A DNA stretch of 64,000 nt from Strongylocentrotus purpuratus (GCF_000002235.5 NW_022145594.1:19136412-19200411), one strand, 5' to 3'. Numbered from the stretch's first letter, positions 25,601-33,971 are shown. Numbers and translations are program-made. Notes: generated from the sequence alone by a model not told the origin.

Positions 25601-26028
25601 GGCCGCTTGGACTACGATAGCTAGAGACAGAAGAGAATGGAAATGTTATGAGGAGGGCTTTGTCCAACGTCCGGATGAACTATAGCCTGATAGATACATA
25701 TACATGTAGATAGAGCTGATGAGGACAGGCCTAATAAGAGGTGTTTATGAACCAAAGAATAGGACTTACTATCGGGCTGCATGCCGACGGAGATACACTT
25801 CTGCATCCTACATGCAGCACAGTGTCTCCTGGTATACATGTCCATCTCACAGCCTCCGTCGTTCATCATCTCGCATTTGAGGGTGTCCCGATGGCGCGCG
25901 TTCCTCCGGAAGAAGGTCTTACACCCCTCGCAGGTCAAGGCCCGGTAGTGCATGCCGTTGGCTTTGTCCCCGCACACCACGCAAATGAGATCAGGGCAGT
26001 CCGCACTGGCAGAGTCAGGGACCGACAT
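13535..26028 (-). CDS. NR1H-like: Nuclear receptor, NR1H (FXR/LXR/EcR)-like, 557 aa, six coding exons
   Basis: Ligand-regulated transcription factor. Joined exons (gene order 26028-25770, 21177-20954, 19429-18706, 16613-16383, 14545-14430, 13654-13535) total 1674 nt with matching phases. The A/B region is only ~15 residues. C4 zinc fingers follow: C16/C19/C33/C36 and C52/C60/C70/C73, with P-box region CEGCKTFFRR and CEMDMY..RRHC as in FXR. A basic hinge (RLKTRKPITKKVKVK) leads to helix 1 at about 129-155. A Ser/Pro-rich insert spans about 162-358. Then come helix 3 to 5 with the family signature FAKQLPGF..DDQATLIK (to 402), an FXR-like VKMQKLS..EEELALLFALAIISPDR region, KVEELQQPLVDAL, and AF-2 NPLLEELFSD at the C-terminus. 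Odd points are Thr in the P-box, a seven-residue D-box and the long insert. The NR1H subgroup is inferred from motifs; membership of the receptor superfamily is certain. Confidence 0.9.
13784..13890. repeat. ~110-bp dispersed repeat in receptor intron 5
   Basis: Shares GAGAGAGGG, GGAGGATTG, AGTCCTGAA, GGTAATCTTT and GTAGTCCTGAAAAG in order with 56595-56705 in FDXACB1 intron 3. Its class is unknown. Confidence 0.6.
14430..14545 (-). CDS. Receptor exon 5 (LBD helices 8-9)
   Basis: Acceptor CTATATATCATTGAAG ends at 14546; the opening AT completes the Asp of SPDRR. Donor GCAAAG|GTCAGA is phase 0. It encodes DRRDLEDALKVEELQQPLVD and the following helix (residues 480-518), close to the FXR/LXR consensus. 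A MITE starts only 35 bp upstream of this acceptor. Confidence 0.9.
14581..15070. mobile_element. TTAA-type MITE, AGGTAATAC family, copy 1
   Basis: Ends AGGTAATGCAAAGTTTT and AACTTGTAATACCT are inverted, and the flanks TTGA/TTAG are decayed TTAA. Interior matches 23432-23933 and 30628-31128 in opposite orientation (GGATGCCCCTGTGGATGTA, TTAGCCCCTAAAACTCTTCT). It lies in receptor intron 4. Confidence 0.8.
15322..16232 (-). repeat. Tandem duplication with two partial exon 4 copies (pseudo-exons)
   Basis: A ~455-bp unit occurs twice (15322-15771 and 15775-16232, nearly identical apart from indels in a TA run). Each unit ends with a copy of the 3' half of exon 4 (15684-15770; 16143-16230) that still translates as SFTVKMQRLSPTEEEV..LFVLAI, similar to the real VKMQKLSLKEEEL. 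Homology continues into the following intron (TCCAATGGGCAAT). The copies lack an acceptor with the 5' half, and the GT donor at the homologous position reads GC. Confidence 0.85.
16383..16613 (-). CDS. Receptor exon 4 (LBD helices ~5-8)
   Basis: Acceptor TTCTTTGTTATCAG ends at 16614 and donor ATCACCAG|GTCAGT at 16382; both split Gly/Asp codons in phase 1. It encodes GALVEYMILTSC..YDIEKGQFN.., a Trp-Pro segment and VKMQKLSLKEEELALLFALA. The 5' part of this exon and its preceding intron are amplified in the array just upstream. The 3' part and following intron are duplicated downstream. Confidence 0.9.
16614..18372 (-). repeat. Tandem array of eight decoy copies of exon 4 5' part plus acceptor
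   Basis: The word TCGACCAAA..CACCTG (the reverse of the exon 4 acceptor) recurs at 16601 (real exon), 16820, 17041, 17260, 17481, 17700, 17921, 18142 and 18351, a spacing of 219/221 bp with the last step 209 bp. Two unit types alternate as A-B-A-B-A-B-B-B, plus a diverged terminal copy. Each decoy keeps the CAG acceptor and the first codons (G-V-L-V-E-Y-M-I-L-T-S-C) but shares a 14-nt deletion. In seven copies this brings TGA immediately after Cys. Near identity between units indicates recent amplification. Plus-strand frames through the array are by-products. Confidence 0.9.
18706..19429 (-). CDS. Receptor exon 3 (long insert plus helix 3)
   Basis: Chosen acceptor CACGCCTAAAG (ends 19430) is phase 0, as exon 2 requires; its AAG is not ideal, but the better-looking CCAG 9 bp downstream breaks phase. 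The donor ATCAAAG|GTAAA leaves one base. It encodes residues 162-402: about 195 residues of Ser/Thr/Pro-rich low-complexity sequence with a CECGC cluster, then helix 3 and the LBD signature. Confidence 0.8.
19515..19727 (-). mobile_element. tRNA-derived SINE, copy 1
   Basis: On the minus strand the head reads AGGCGCAATAGCTCAGTAGG (A box), CTCCTAA anticodon-like loop, and GGTTTCGAACC-type B box. The body carries GGTCCCTCGGAGAGGACCTA and a tail with AGTAGTCAGGTAAA. The same body is at 26737-26960. It lies in receptor intron 2. Confidence 0.85.
20008..20090 (-). mobile_element. 3' fragment of the same SINE
   Basis: TTACCTGACTGCTATTAAGA, AAGCATGCGTATGCTTGTAA and GTAAGCAACC match the tail end of 19515-19727. 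The tRNA-like head is absent. Confidence 0.75.
20234..20674. mobile_element. GC-rich foldback element with GGTCC(T/G)GGA repeats
   Basis: Arms of ~135-145 bp are inverted: AGCTACAGTCCCATATACGT at the left and ACGTATATGGGACTGTAGCT at the right. Internal ATCCAGGACC / GGTCCTGGAT tandem units are in mirror order. A related degenerate block continues to about 20805, ending TATATGGGACTGGGGCTTAA. It is much richer in GC than its surroundings. The ~200-codon open frames over it are repeat by-products. Confidence 0.85.
20954..21177 (-). CDS. Receptor exon 2 (hinge and helix 1)
   Basis: Acceptor TTTTTTCTTGAACCTGTGAAG ends at 21178. Starting with GA completes the split Arg and keeps the frame open. The donor CCAAAC|GTAAGT is phase 0. 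It encodes residues 87-161: a Lys/Arg-rich hinge, a Pro/Glu linker and an amphipathic helix (LLPELTIHHQEIARLIAVAY) that fits LBD helix 1. Confidence 0.85.
21178..23431. other. Receptor intron 1, 5'-distal part
   Basis: Intronic sequence with a G27 run at 22681-22707 and a fragment (about 22870-22965) related to the 38585-38969 MITE (ATCATCAAAATGATAAGAAA, TCACAAGCACTGTACACAGA). No further exon is apparent. Confidence 0.5.
23432..23933. mobile_element. TTAA-flanked MITE, AGGTAATAC family, copy 2
   Basis: TTAA at 23428-23431 and 23934-23937 flank inverted ends AGGTAATACAAAGTTT and AAACTTTGTATTACCT. Length 502 bp, no coding frame. Closely related to 30628-31128. Confidence 0.88.
24138..24700. 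mobile_element. Dispersed repeat 'R2', split by a MITE
   Basis: Homologous to about 740-1010. The present copy is interrupted by the element at 24170-24482, absent from the other copy. No coding frame. Confidence 0.6.
24170..24482. mobile_element. MITE with GGGGTGTTTCAC ends, copy 1
   Basis: Inverted ends GGGGGGTGTGTCACAAAGAT and TTTTGGTGAAACACCCCCC, continuing inward as ACTTATCTCTAAGTT / AACTTAGAGTTAAGTT. Nearly the same element occurs at 56926-57236. Confidence 0.85.
25060..25713 (+). mobile_element. 5'-truncated RTE-type LINE 3' end, itself interrupted
   Basis: Sequence nearly identical to 52612-52850 (GTGGAGATGGGCTGGGCATG, GGACAAATCGTTTAACAGAA, AGATGACCTAA) ends in a GATA-like tail. The 9-bp AGCTGATGA at 25051-25059 and 25714-25722 is a target-site duplication. 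The reading frame (RWAGHVARLQDN..) is cut at 25101 by a hairpin MITE, so this copy is dead. Confidence 0.88.
25101..25494. mobile_element. 394-bp hairpin MITE inside the RTE fragment
   Basis: Two ~190-bp arms are inverted about 25300 (ATGCTCTGGCTCCTA / TAGGAGCCAGAGCAT at the centre, TGACGTCAT near both ends, AGAGT..ACTCT termini). The uninterrupted RTE copy at ~52650 gives the empty site GACAATAGATGG. The overlap of both junctions is ATAGA, so the duplication is 2-5 bp. Confidence 0.9.
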
Positions 26029-26046
26029 GGTGTCAATGCCTCAAGT
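25770..26046 (-). CDS. Receptor exon 1 (5' UTR end, ATG, both zinc fingers)
   Basis: Acceptor TATGTTTTTCAG ends at 26047, so there is a further non-coding exon upstream. An in-frame TGA lies 12 nt before the ATG at 26028, which fixes the start. The donor CCCGATA|GTAAGT leaves one base of a split Arg codon. It codes residues 1-86, the whole C4 double finger, in one exon, whereas many vertebrate receptors split the fingers between two exons. Confidence 0.9.
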
Positions 26047-26099
26047 CTGAAAAACATAACGAAAAAGATTTCCAGTAGCATTATATTATTGTTTGTTGG

Positions 26100-26490
26100 G
26101 GGGGGGGGGTACACATTGAGCAAAAAATTATTATTTTTATCATTATTATTATTTTTATCATTATTATTATTAGGCATTTATTTAGCTACGCTATTCATAG
26201 TACACTATATCACAGCGCTTACAATAACAATATAACCACAAATCTTAACATAACATTGAGAAGAAAAAAAATAATAATAGCGAATCAAGTAGGAAATAAG
26301 TAGGTTTTAATGTGTTTCTTAAATACATCCACTGATGGAGCAGCTTTTATACTGGAAGGAAGTTATTCCATTTCTTAGCTGCTGCAACAGTGAATGTGCG
26401 ATCTCCTGCCTTACTACCAGCCACATGAAATGTCAATCGAAATGGGTCTGCATTGGAGCGAGGGTTTGTAAGTACAAGTCGATACAACTC
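26100..26490 (-). mobile_element. SINE/LINE-like remnant 5' of the receptor exon
   Basis: TTATTATTATTA simple tail, CAGCGCTTACAATAAC (tail motif of the SINEs at 36690 and 54353 in the same orientation) and a GAAGTTATTCCATTTCTTAG..CAACAGTGAATG block typical of degenerate marine-invertebrate retroelements. No intact frame. Confidence 0.5.
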
Positions 26491-26736
26491 AATTTGCAAA
26501 TATGCTCATTAAAAAAAAAGGTGGAAAGTCTTCATTGTTAAATTTGTTTATACAAACCGTCCATAAAATAAAATAATAAAACATCTATTTTCATATTAAA
26601 GAAAAATGAATGCTCAACCAGCATCAATTAAGATCAATTACTGAGCTTGCATAGAATAGGCACATTCATTTAATCATTAGAAGGTTGATTAAAGATTATA
26701 ACAAAAATTGAGCAAGTCGAATGTGAATAAACACAG

Positions 26737-26960
26737 GGAGGCACGGTACATGTAGCTCGGTTGGAAGAGCAGTGGTCTCGTAATCCGGCGACTAGGGTTC
26801 GAAACCAAAGCGATGCGCTAGTGCCCTTTGGTAAGGCATTAATCCTCATTGCCAGGTCTCTCGGAGAGGACCTAAAACTATCTTTCCTGTGGTTGCTTAC
26901 TAACATGCCTTTTACATGTATATGCTTTCTTAGCAGTCAGGTAAATTAACCACCACTACT
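26737..26960 (+). mobile_element. tRNA-derived SINE, copy 2
   Basis: A box TAGCTCGGTTGG, a CTCGTAA loop and B box GGTTCGAAACC are followed by a body shared with 19515-19727 (GGTCTCTCGGAGAGGACCTA, TTGCTTACTAACATGC, TTAGCAGTCAGGTAAA). The extended body and dispersed copies argue against a functional tRNA gene. Confidence 0.85.
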
Positions 26961-27225
26961 ACACTACAACATGTGCATCCATAAGATAGTGAAATGAAAA
27001 CTAGACCAGAATGTAAATGACGTAGCGCTCATCCACATCTCGAAATAACAAATATCGTAAATTTTATGTGGTACACTTTTGAACTGGTCAAAAAATAAAA
27101 ATTTGATGCCCTGGAAGGGAACCTCTCTTTTCTCCTCTTTTTAATCCACAAATCTAGTGTTTTCTGTGAGGGATCAAATTTGCAAATAATCATCCTCATA
27201 TTTTGCACAAAACTTTAAAAATGAA

Positions 27226-27800
27226 ATGAAGGAGAAGAAGCATTTTTTGTTATTTTTGGAATTTTTTGGAATAAATTTGAATAAATTGCCATAATTAATC
27301 AATGGAGCAAAATCTCAAAATTCTGTGTAAACTTTTAGTAAACCAAATTTAGCTCTACCAGATAAAGCAAATCAAATCGAAATCGGTCAAGAAATGAGGG
27401 AGAAGAACCATTTTTTGTTATTTTTGGAATAAATTTGCATAAATTACCATAATTAATGGAGAACAATTTCAAAATTCTGAGTAAAATTTAGTGTACCAAA
27501 GTTAGCTCTACGATATAAAGCAAACCAAATCAAAATCGGTCAAAATATGAAGGAGAAAAAGCTTTTTTGTGATTTTTAAATTATTTTTAGAATAAATTTG
27601 CATAAATTACCATAATCAATCAATGGAGCAAAATCTCAAAATTCTGTGTAGGAGTTTAGTGTTCCAAATTTAGCTCTACCAGATAAGGCAAACCAAATCA
27701 AAATCGGTCAAGAAATGCGGGAGAAGAAGCAATTTTTGTGATTTCAAATAAATTTGCATAAATTAGCATAGATAATGAATTTCACGATTCTGTGTAGAAG
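27226..27800. repeat. ~160-bp tandem repeat, about 3.5 units
   Basis: Units begin near 27226, 27392, 27547 and 27713 with GAGAAGAAGC.TTTTTTGT, then TTTGCATAAATTACCATAAT, ATCTCAAAATTCTGTGTA, TTTAGCTCTACCAGATAA and AATCGGTCAA. Divergence between units is appreciable, so the array is older than the exon 4 array. Confidence 0.85.
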
Positions 27801-28141
27801 TTTTAAATCCCCCTTGTATTTTGTATATTATAGGAGTAAGAAGTTCTTACCGGTATGCAGGCTAGGGATTAGGAATGGGTTGCATGTGTGGTAGACAAGG
27901 TTTCATGTGCATTCTGTGTAAATTTGTGTAATGTTTATTTTGCAAAAGTGGATCAGAAGGTTTTTCCAGAGTTTTTGTTCACTGAATTTTATCTCTGTGT
28001 GTTTTTTAAACATTTTTTAACCCTATACCTATTTATTGCATAATAACTGGTATACAGTATGTATAGCATTCTGATAATATAACTGGTGTACATATGTATT
28101 TGGAAAGTTCATTTGACGGTCACGTGAAATAAAAAGGGGCC

Positions 28142-28169
28142 CGGGGGGGGGGGGGGGGGGGGGGGGGGG
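28142..28169. repeat. Poly-G tract (~28 G)
   Basis: Uninterrupted G run preceded by GGGGCCC. Long G or C tracts also occur at 22681, 31351, 47786, 52148 and 55032. Confidence 0.9.
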
Positions 28170-28362
28170 TCATCAGACAAGCTATACCCAATAATTTTTG
28201 ACAGTGTAGAGGTGTGTTTAATGTACCTAGTACGTATGTAAGGAGTTTTGGCTTGAGGTTTGAGAGAGATAAATGGATTAAGATAAAGTTTAGGAAAACG
28301 TAGAAAAGACTGCTAGATAAAGAGGTATACATTACCCTACACTAGGACCCTTTTACCCCAAT

Positions 28363-28698
28363 AGGCATGTTTTCATCGGCTCGAGTTTGCCACATAACCC
28401 GCTTTTTTATTCTATCCCGATGGCAAATTATCCAGATAATTTGCGTCTTCATCAGCTCGCAGTTGCAATTAGCGGGATATTTGGCCGAAAAAATATTCTG
28501 ATAAATGTTGGTCTTGTTTCCAAAATATCAAAGTATTTAGGAAATAGCCGGCTAATTTGCTGAATGCGCCCGTCCGAGCTAGTTTGTGATATAAGCGAAT
28601 CGGTCTGGTGAAGTCGCAATTTTGAGATTCGGAATAATATCCCGAGTCTGAAAATAGCGGGTTATTTGCCAAACTCGAGCTGATGAAAACAGGCCTAA
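28363..28698. mobile_element. TIR element 'family B', copy 2
   Basis: Ends GGCATGTTTTCATCGGCTCG and CGAGCTGATGAAAACAGGCC are inverted and flanked by TA on both sides. Interior shares ATTAGCGGGATATTTGG, CCGTCCGAGCTAGTTTGTGA and CGGTCTGGTGAA with the other copies. Confidence 0.85.
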
Positions 28699-28893
28699 TG
28701 TCAATGACTCCCGGCACATTTTTTAATTTTCAGCAATGTGATTGGACACAATCACAGCATGTGTGAAGACCATATGAACAGTTAAACAATGAACACACAG
28801 TCCTCAATGGTTTCACACATGTGTTGTGCAGGTTGTCATTTTTAGAATCTACATCCCAGCTTGCATGCGTACGTGCTTGCGTGCCTGGGTATT

Positions 28894-29617
28894 TGTTTGT
28901 TTGTTTGTTTGTTTTATTTATTCACCATGTAAAATAACTGTTTACAGATAATAGAATACAGTGGGTTACATTGATATATAATACATAGTAGGAACAATGC
29001 ATCAACAAAAAATGTTTGAAGCGCAACGTCCCTAAGTATTAAACATAGTTGATAATTATTAGGTAAAAATAGAACATGGCTTAAAATAAGACATTCGTTA
29101 CAAAAATAAAACAAAATACAAAAATCATGCCCCTTAACGTATTTGAATAACAAGCAAAAACAATGAAATACACATTATCTCTTCTTGACACATTTAGCAC
29201 TATACAACATGTACCTCAAAAGTTAACGATTATATTTTAACAGAAATATTTCCTTCATTTTCTTTTTAAATAACATAATGGTTTTACAAGCTCGTATTTC
29301 AGGTGGCAAAGCGTTCCAAATGTCAGGACCTACATATCTAATTGATCTTTGGGCTAAGGCGCTCCATGGTGTAAACAAATGGAAATCAGAAGAATGTCTG
29401 GTTGGGTAGTTGTGAATGTCTCTATTTAGAGTAAAATCGTTAAGAAAATGATAAAGGCAGTTCTTTTTTATTAAGTCGGTACATGAACACTGCACTTTGC
29501 ATAAGATGAATATCAGTATTACTGACTTCAGAGTTCTCAATTTGAAAAAATAATGGGTCAGTATGATCATAGTACCCAGAGCCACAATCTAAATCGTTTC
29601 TACCTCTCACTTGTTTA
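28894..29617 (-). mobile_element. LINE (CR1/L2-like) 3' end, frameshifted
   Basis: On the minus strand the last ORF2 residues read NYPTRHSSDFHLF..RSIRYVGPDIWNALPPEIRACK..FKKKMKE, a signature of the C-terminus of CR1-like ORF2 proteins. An upstream part in another frame (..FMYRLNKK) joins at an A-run near 29465, so one frameshift is present. The 3' tail is an AAAC-type repeat at 28896-28915. It is 5'-truncated and inactive. Confidence 0.75.
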
Positions 29618-29618
29618 A

Positions 29619-29806
29619 AGCCCCACTGCACTACTTATAGCTACTTGCGCCCTCCATACAGCCAACAATGCCTAATCGGTACCTATTGATCCCCCATGAT
29701 GCCCTTTTTCGTATGTTAATTGAGAGCTGATTTGATGAGATAAACACCTGCCAGTGACCTTGCAGGGAGGTCTAATCCATCCATGCCAAACTAGTGCAGA
29801 GGGGCT
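29619..29806. mobile_element. TTAA-flanked MITE, AGCCCC family, copy 2
   Basis: TTAA at 29615-29618 and 29807-29810. Ends AGCCCCACTGCACTACTTAT and CTAGTGCAGAGGGGCT are inverted. The interior is the reverse orientation of 2122-2268. Confidence 0.88.
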
Positions 29807-29949
29807 TTAATATTTCACTAGAGGAGAACAGATATTTCAGAACAGCTGAATAGTATTGCCATCACATTCCTCTTAATCATCTAAAAAATAGAAATAAAAA
29901 TAAATGAAAAACAGATTTGCTGATCATGTTTTTATCCTGTATAAATGTT

Positions 29950-30623
29950 TCAATGAATAAATAAATAAATAAATAAATAAATAAAATAAAAGAAAATTTA
30001 GGAAAAGATTACCCAAACTGTCATTGAACTGAATTGACAAATCACAGACAAATTTCAAATTACATAAATAACATAAAAATGTAAATTATAATTTAATCTC
30101 TCTGTTGAGAGCCAGAGGAATTATGTGATTATTTGTACTCTCCTGGCTCCCAACAGACAATACTAACTTAAATAGATTCTAGAAAATGTTGACGACAATC
30201 AATGCCATATAAATAGAACAAGTCACAGCCAAGATCTAAAATCAATTATTCATCAATTATTACAAATTTCAGATAAAAATTGTTTATTTTTGGTAGCAGT
30301 TATTGCATGACCTTAAAGTAGATTTAAGACACACATACGAGGGATGCCTTTTATCAAAATTCAAACTAAAAATAGAAATCAGAGTGAATTCACTTTATAA
30401 GCTTGATTGCGATTAGATAGCAATAAATTGTATGAGTGTTCATGAAAGATTTTAAATGTATCTTCACTTCTGCTACATTTTGCAAGCTACATACAGGGAC
30501 TAATAATCATAATATTGAAAAAATATGCAGCACCTGTGGCAACAGATTACACTTGTAAAACTAATAGCCCTCTTAATACAGAAAACTCTTATCGGTTGGG
30601 GATAATGATAACGTGTAGTTTGT
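29950..30623. other. Non-coding AT-rich stretch
   Basis: An (AATA)n tract at about 29957-29990 and a weak inverted pair TCTGTTGAGAGCCAG / CTGGCTCCCAACAGA (30102-30160), which suggests a small hairpin element. No gene. Confidence 0.5.
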
Positions 30624-30627
30624 TTAA

Positions 30628-31128
30628 AGGTATTACAAAGTTTTGGTATGGGGTCATGAATTGGTTCAAATTAACATATTGGAAGCATATGCGTTCCTAC
30701 AATATTCATTGATCGTTTTCCATGTTGAAATTGAGTCTAAAGTTATGAAATTATAAATAATAAACTCTTTATGTTGCATAGCTCCCTCTCAAGGTCAAGA
30801 TATCAATTTAGCTATGAAACATTGTTTCTTGACTAAAATCGACCGATTAGCTATTCCCATTTGGAAAATATATATCACAACTATACATATTCTGAGATTT
30901 CCTTGGTCGCAGCAATCATTGAACAGCCGTAGGCGCTATTTGAAATTTATCAAAATTTACCGGGAGCACCGGTAAATTTTGATATTCATTTTTCTCAAAA
31001 ACAAAAGTGTATTAGGGGTTAATTTTTTTAGTGCTTATAATACATCCACAGGGGCATCCAAATATATCAAAATTGTAAAGATTCACTATCCACCCAATTT
31101 CAAAATTTCCCAAAACTTTGTATTACCT
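30628..31128. mobile_element. TTAA-flanked MITE, AGGTAATAC family, copy 3
   Basis: TTAA at 30624-30627 and 31129-31132; ends AGGTATTACAAAGTTTT and AAAACTTTGTATTACCT. 501 bp, same orientation as 23432-23933, with shared GGAAGCATATGCG and CACCGGTAAATTTT. Confidence 0.88.
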
Positions 31129-31704
31129 TTAAGCTTCTACCAACCATCTTTTTCATGCATGTAATAACACCTCCTGTTTATCAAATCATTTAAAAACAAA
31201 TCTGTAAGTAATAAAAGCAAGTCCAAATGTTGTGGAAAAAAGTTCATTCCTGTCATACTGTTATCATTTTAAAACAAATGTATGAGTAATAATCAAATTC
31301 AAATGTTGAGAAAAAAGTTTATTCCTGTCATACTTTTATGATGGTTTTGCCCCCCCCCCCCCTCTCCCCTCCACTCACCCCTTCCCCTCGCAGAGCAGTC
31401 CTTGTGATCACAAGTACACAAGTACATGTACATGTACAGTGTACTTCCATTTTACACCATAAGAACTTCAAAAAAGACTTACAATAGATAAGTCTCATGC
31501 TGCACACCTCGGCGCACAGGATATTGTAGAACAAATTAAATGGATTTGCATGTAATGTATACATCTAAATATCCAAGGAGCACCGATGAGACGACTCTTG
31601 ACATCTCCTTGACGTGTTGGTTGCCATGACGACTGATGATGCAGACAGCCTAACCCACCAAAGTGAATCAGGAGAGATTATATGCCATTTCCTATCGCCC
31701 TACA

Positions 31705-31807
31705 TATCGTCGCTGTTTTCACGAAGTGACGGTAGTGAGGAAAATTGTAACGCAAAGTGAATGCAATTTTTTTTCACTACCGTCACTTCGTGAAAACAGC
31801 GACGATA
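31705..31807. mobile_element. 103-bp near-perfect hairpin MITE, copy 1
   Basis: Arms TATCGTCGCTGTTTTCACGA..and its complement run ~37 bp inwards (through GTGACGGTAGTGA) with a ~28-bp loop. A related hairpin is at 63499-63596. Confidence 0.88.
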
Positions 31808-32092
31808 TCTGTAAGCTTACGTTACTTACAATGTAGATTGTCCGCAAAAAATAATAATATTGGAGGGATTCCATGGAGAGAATGAAATCTTTTTGTTGCC
31901 ATGATAAAGAAACTTGATCAGAAATCCCAATCCTCCCTCCTCTCACATGGTGCGATCGCAAGCCTGCTGTATAAACTAGATGAAGTATTTCAAAATCAAG
32001 ATAATCCTTGTACAACTGTACATCATGCATTTTTTCTTCTCCTAACTAGTTATGCACTCAGGAAATTAAAAAAACAAAGAGACACATAAGGC

Positions 32093-32416
32093 CTGTCTTC
32101 ATCAGCTCGAGTTTGCCAAATAACCCACTATTTTCAGACTTGGGATATTACCCCAAAGCTCGAAAATGCATCGAATTCACCAGACCGATACGCCTATCAC
32201 AAACTAGCTCGGACGGGCACAAATTAGCCCGCTATTTCCCAAATATCAGGATATTTGGAAACAAGACCAATATTGCTCTGGATATTTTCTTCACCAAATA
32301 TCCCTCTAATTGCAATTGCTGGCGGATGAAGAGTGGACGCAGATTTACTGGTTTATTTGCAATCTGGATAAAATAGCATTTTATTTGGCAAACTCAAGCT
32401 GATGAAGACAGGCATG
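32093..32416. mobile_element. TIR element 'family B', copy 3
   Basis: Ends GGCCTGTCTTCATCAGCTCG and CAAGCTGATGAAGACAGGCA are inverted with TA at both borders. The interior parallels 24766-25059 (CACCAGACCGATACGC, CACAAACTAGCTCG, GAAACAAGACCAA). Confidence 0.85.
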
Positions 32417-32489
32417 TAATGGCTGAAATTAAGAAGGATTCAATTCAAACCATATCAAAGGGCTCGACACTTTACAGGCCCTCGGGCCA

Positions 32490-32705
32490 CAGTCACACCA
32501 AAACTTGGTCCTGCCTGACCCTAAAAATTTCATAAATAAAGATTTTTCTATGGCTGAAAGAAGGAACAATTACAATTGATTTGCATTCTTACCTTATACA
32601 CACCAAAACTTGGTCCTGCCTGACCCTAAAAATTTCATAAGTAAAGATTTTTCTATGGCTGAAAGAGTGAACAATATCACAATGGATTTGCATTCTTACC
32701 TTATA
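32490..32705. repeat. ~105-bp tandem duplication
   Basis: AAACTTGGTCCTGCCTGACC begins at 32501 and 32605, followed in both by AAATTTCATAA.TAAAGATT, TCTATGGCTGAAAGA and TTTGCATTCTTACCTTATA. Confidence 0.9.
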
Positions 32706-33021
32706 CGATGCAGAGCGATTATTCTTTTCAATTCAAAGCTGGGATATAAAGTACAGTAGTAATATCTGGTAGTTCATCTGACGGTTCAGTGATTGTGTGC
32801 TCTACATTCTGCTGACATGGTGACCTTCATTGTGTCCAGACAGCACCAACGCTCCAAATGAAATGCCTATAGAAAACAAGGGTTAAAATAATTGCATGTA
32901 TACGTGTAGTATGGTATACGTGTAGTATGAGATAAGGGTTTAAATAACATGCATACACTGTACATGTAAGTGTCAAAGCATCAAAGCCCCAAATGAAATG
33001 CCTTTAGGAAACAGGGGTTCA

Positions 33022-33387
33022 AGGTAAAGACCAGTATTGGAAACGCCCCAATTTCAAAAAATGAAATGGAAGCTCTCATTACCAATCACGTGAAAGAATA
33101 TGTTTTGACTAATACATGATGATAACAAATTTGCCGGGAAACCGCCTACTAATTCATATATTTGGTAAATTTGTTTCTCTCATGGTCTGTGAGAGATATA
33201 GGGTAGTCCCATATACATCTTTCTGTGTATAGTGCTTGTAACTTTACGAAGAATGGGCCAAATTTCTTATCATTTTGATGATTCCAGAACCTTGCAGATG
33301 CTAGATGCTAGATGATCAACCTTTTCTGATCGATTCCACAACGTTTCTTTCACAATTCAATCGCATGACCATAACTGGTCTTTACCT
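33022..33387. mobile_element. TTAA-type MITE, AGGTAAAGACCAGT family, copy 1
   Basis: Ends AGGTAAAGACCAGTATTGG and ATAACTGGTCTTTACCT are inverted. Right flank TTAA (33388-33391), left flank TTCA. Interior matches 38585-38969 in reverse (TTGCCGGGAAACCGCCTACT, CCATATACATCTTTCTG). Confidence 0.85.
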
Positions 33388-33394
33388 TTAAATA

Positions 33395-33958
33395 ACTGCA
33401 TACGTGTAGTTTGAGAAATGCCCATAGGAAACAGGGGTTAAATAATTGCATACGTGTAGTTTGAGAAATGCCTATAGGAAACAGGGGTTAATAATTGCAT
33501 ATGTGTAGTTTGAGATAAGAGTTTAAATAACATGCATACACTGTACATTAAAGTGTCAAAGCCTCAAAGCACCAAATGAAATGCCTATATGCAACAAGGT
33601 TTTGAATAGTTGCATAATGTATTTTGAGATAAGGGTTTAAATATGTGTAGTTTGAGATAAGGTTTGAAATAAGTGCATATGCATAGTTTGAGATAAGGGT
33701 TTAAATAATTGCTTTTGTGAAGTTTGTGATAAGGGTTTAAATAAAAGCATATATGTAGTAGTTTGAGATAAGGTTTTAAATAATTACATACATGTATGTA
33801 AAGTAGTTTCAGATATGGTTCAAGAAAACACGCCCCACAGAAGTAGCTCATGCACTCAGAATACATGCCAGTAGTTTCTGTGTAGTTTGAGATAAGGTTT
33901 TAAATAATTCCATTCATGTACAGTATGTAGTTTGAGATAATGGTTTAAATAATTGCAT
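33395..33958. repeat. Diverged minisatellite (GTGTAGTTTGAGATAAGGG)
   Basis: Irregular units of TAGTTTGAGATAAGGGTTTA plus AATAATTGCATA. Related single units start at about 32870. The same motif resumes at about 36440-36680, beyond the purine array. Confidence 0.75.
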
Positions 33959-33971
33959 TCATGTAGTAGTG

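Larger units (their letters stand above)
24766..25738. mobile_element. TIR element 'family B', copy 1, split by an RTE insertion
   Basis: Left end AGGCCTGGCTTCATCAGCTC and right end GAGCTGATGAGGACAGGCCT are inverted, with TA at the flanks. The right end is cut at 25051-25059 by the RTE fragment, so the true element is 24766-25059 plus 25723-25738. Related copies are at 28363-28698 and 32093-32416. Confidence 0.8.

Noticed and set aside
26745..26815. Possible functional tRNA gene (A and B boxes present)
   Set aside because: The acceptor stem does not pair convincingly, the sequence continues into a body shared with other loci, and a second copy exists at 19515-19727. It is a SINE head.
27226..27800. 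CRISPR-like regular repeats
   Set aside because: The ~160-bp units are contiguous tandem repeats without unique spacers, in animal DNA.
31719..32030. 103-codon minus-strand open frame (..YKDYLDFEILHLVYTAGL..)
   Set aside because: It overlaps the hairpin MITE at 31705-31807 and has no recognisable domain, paralogue or phase-matched neighbour exon.
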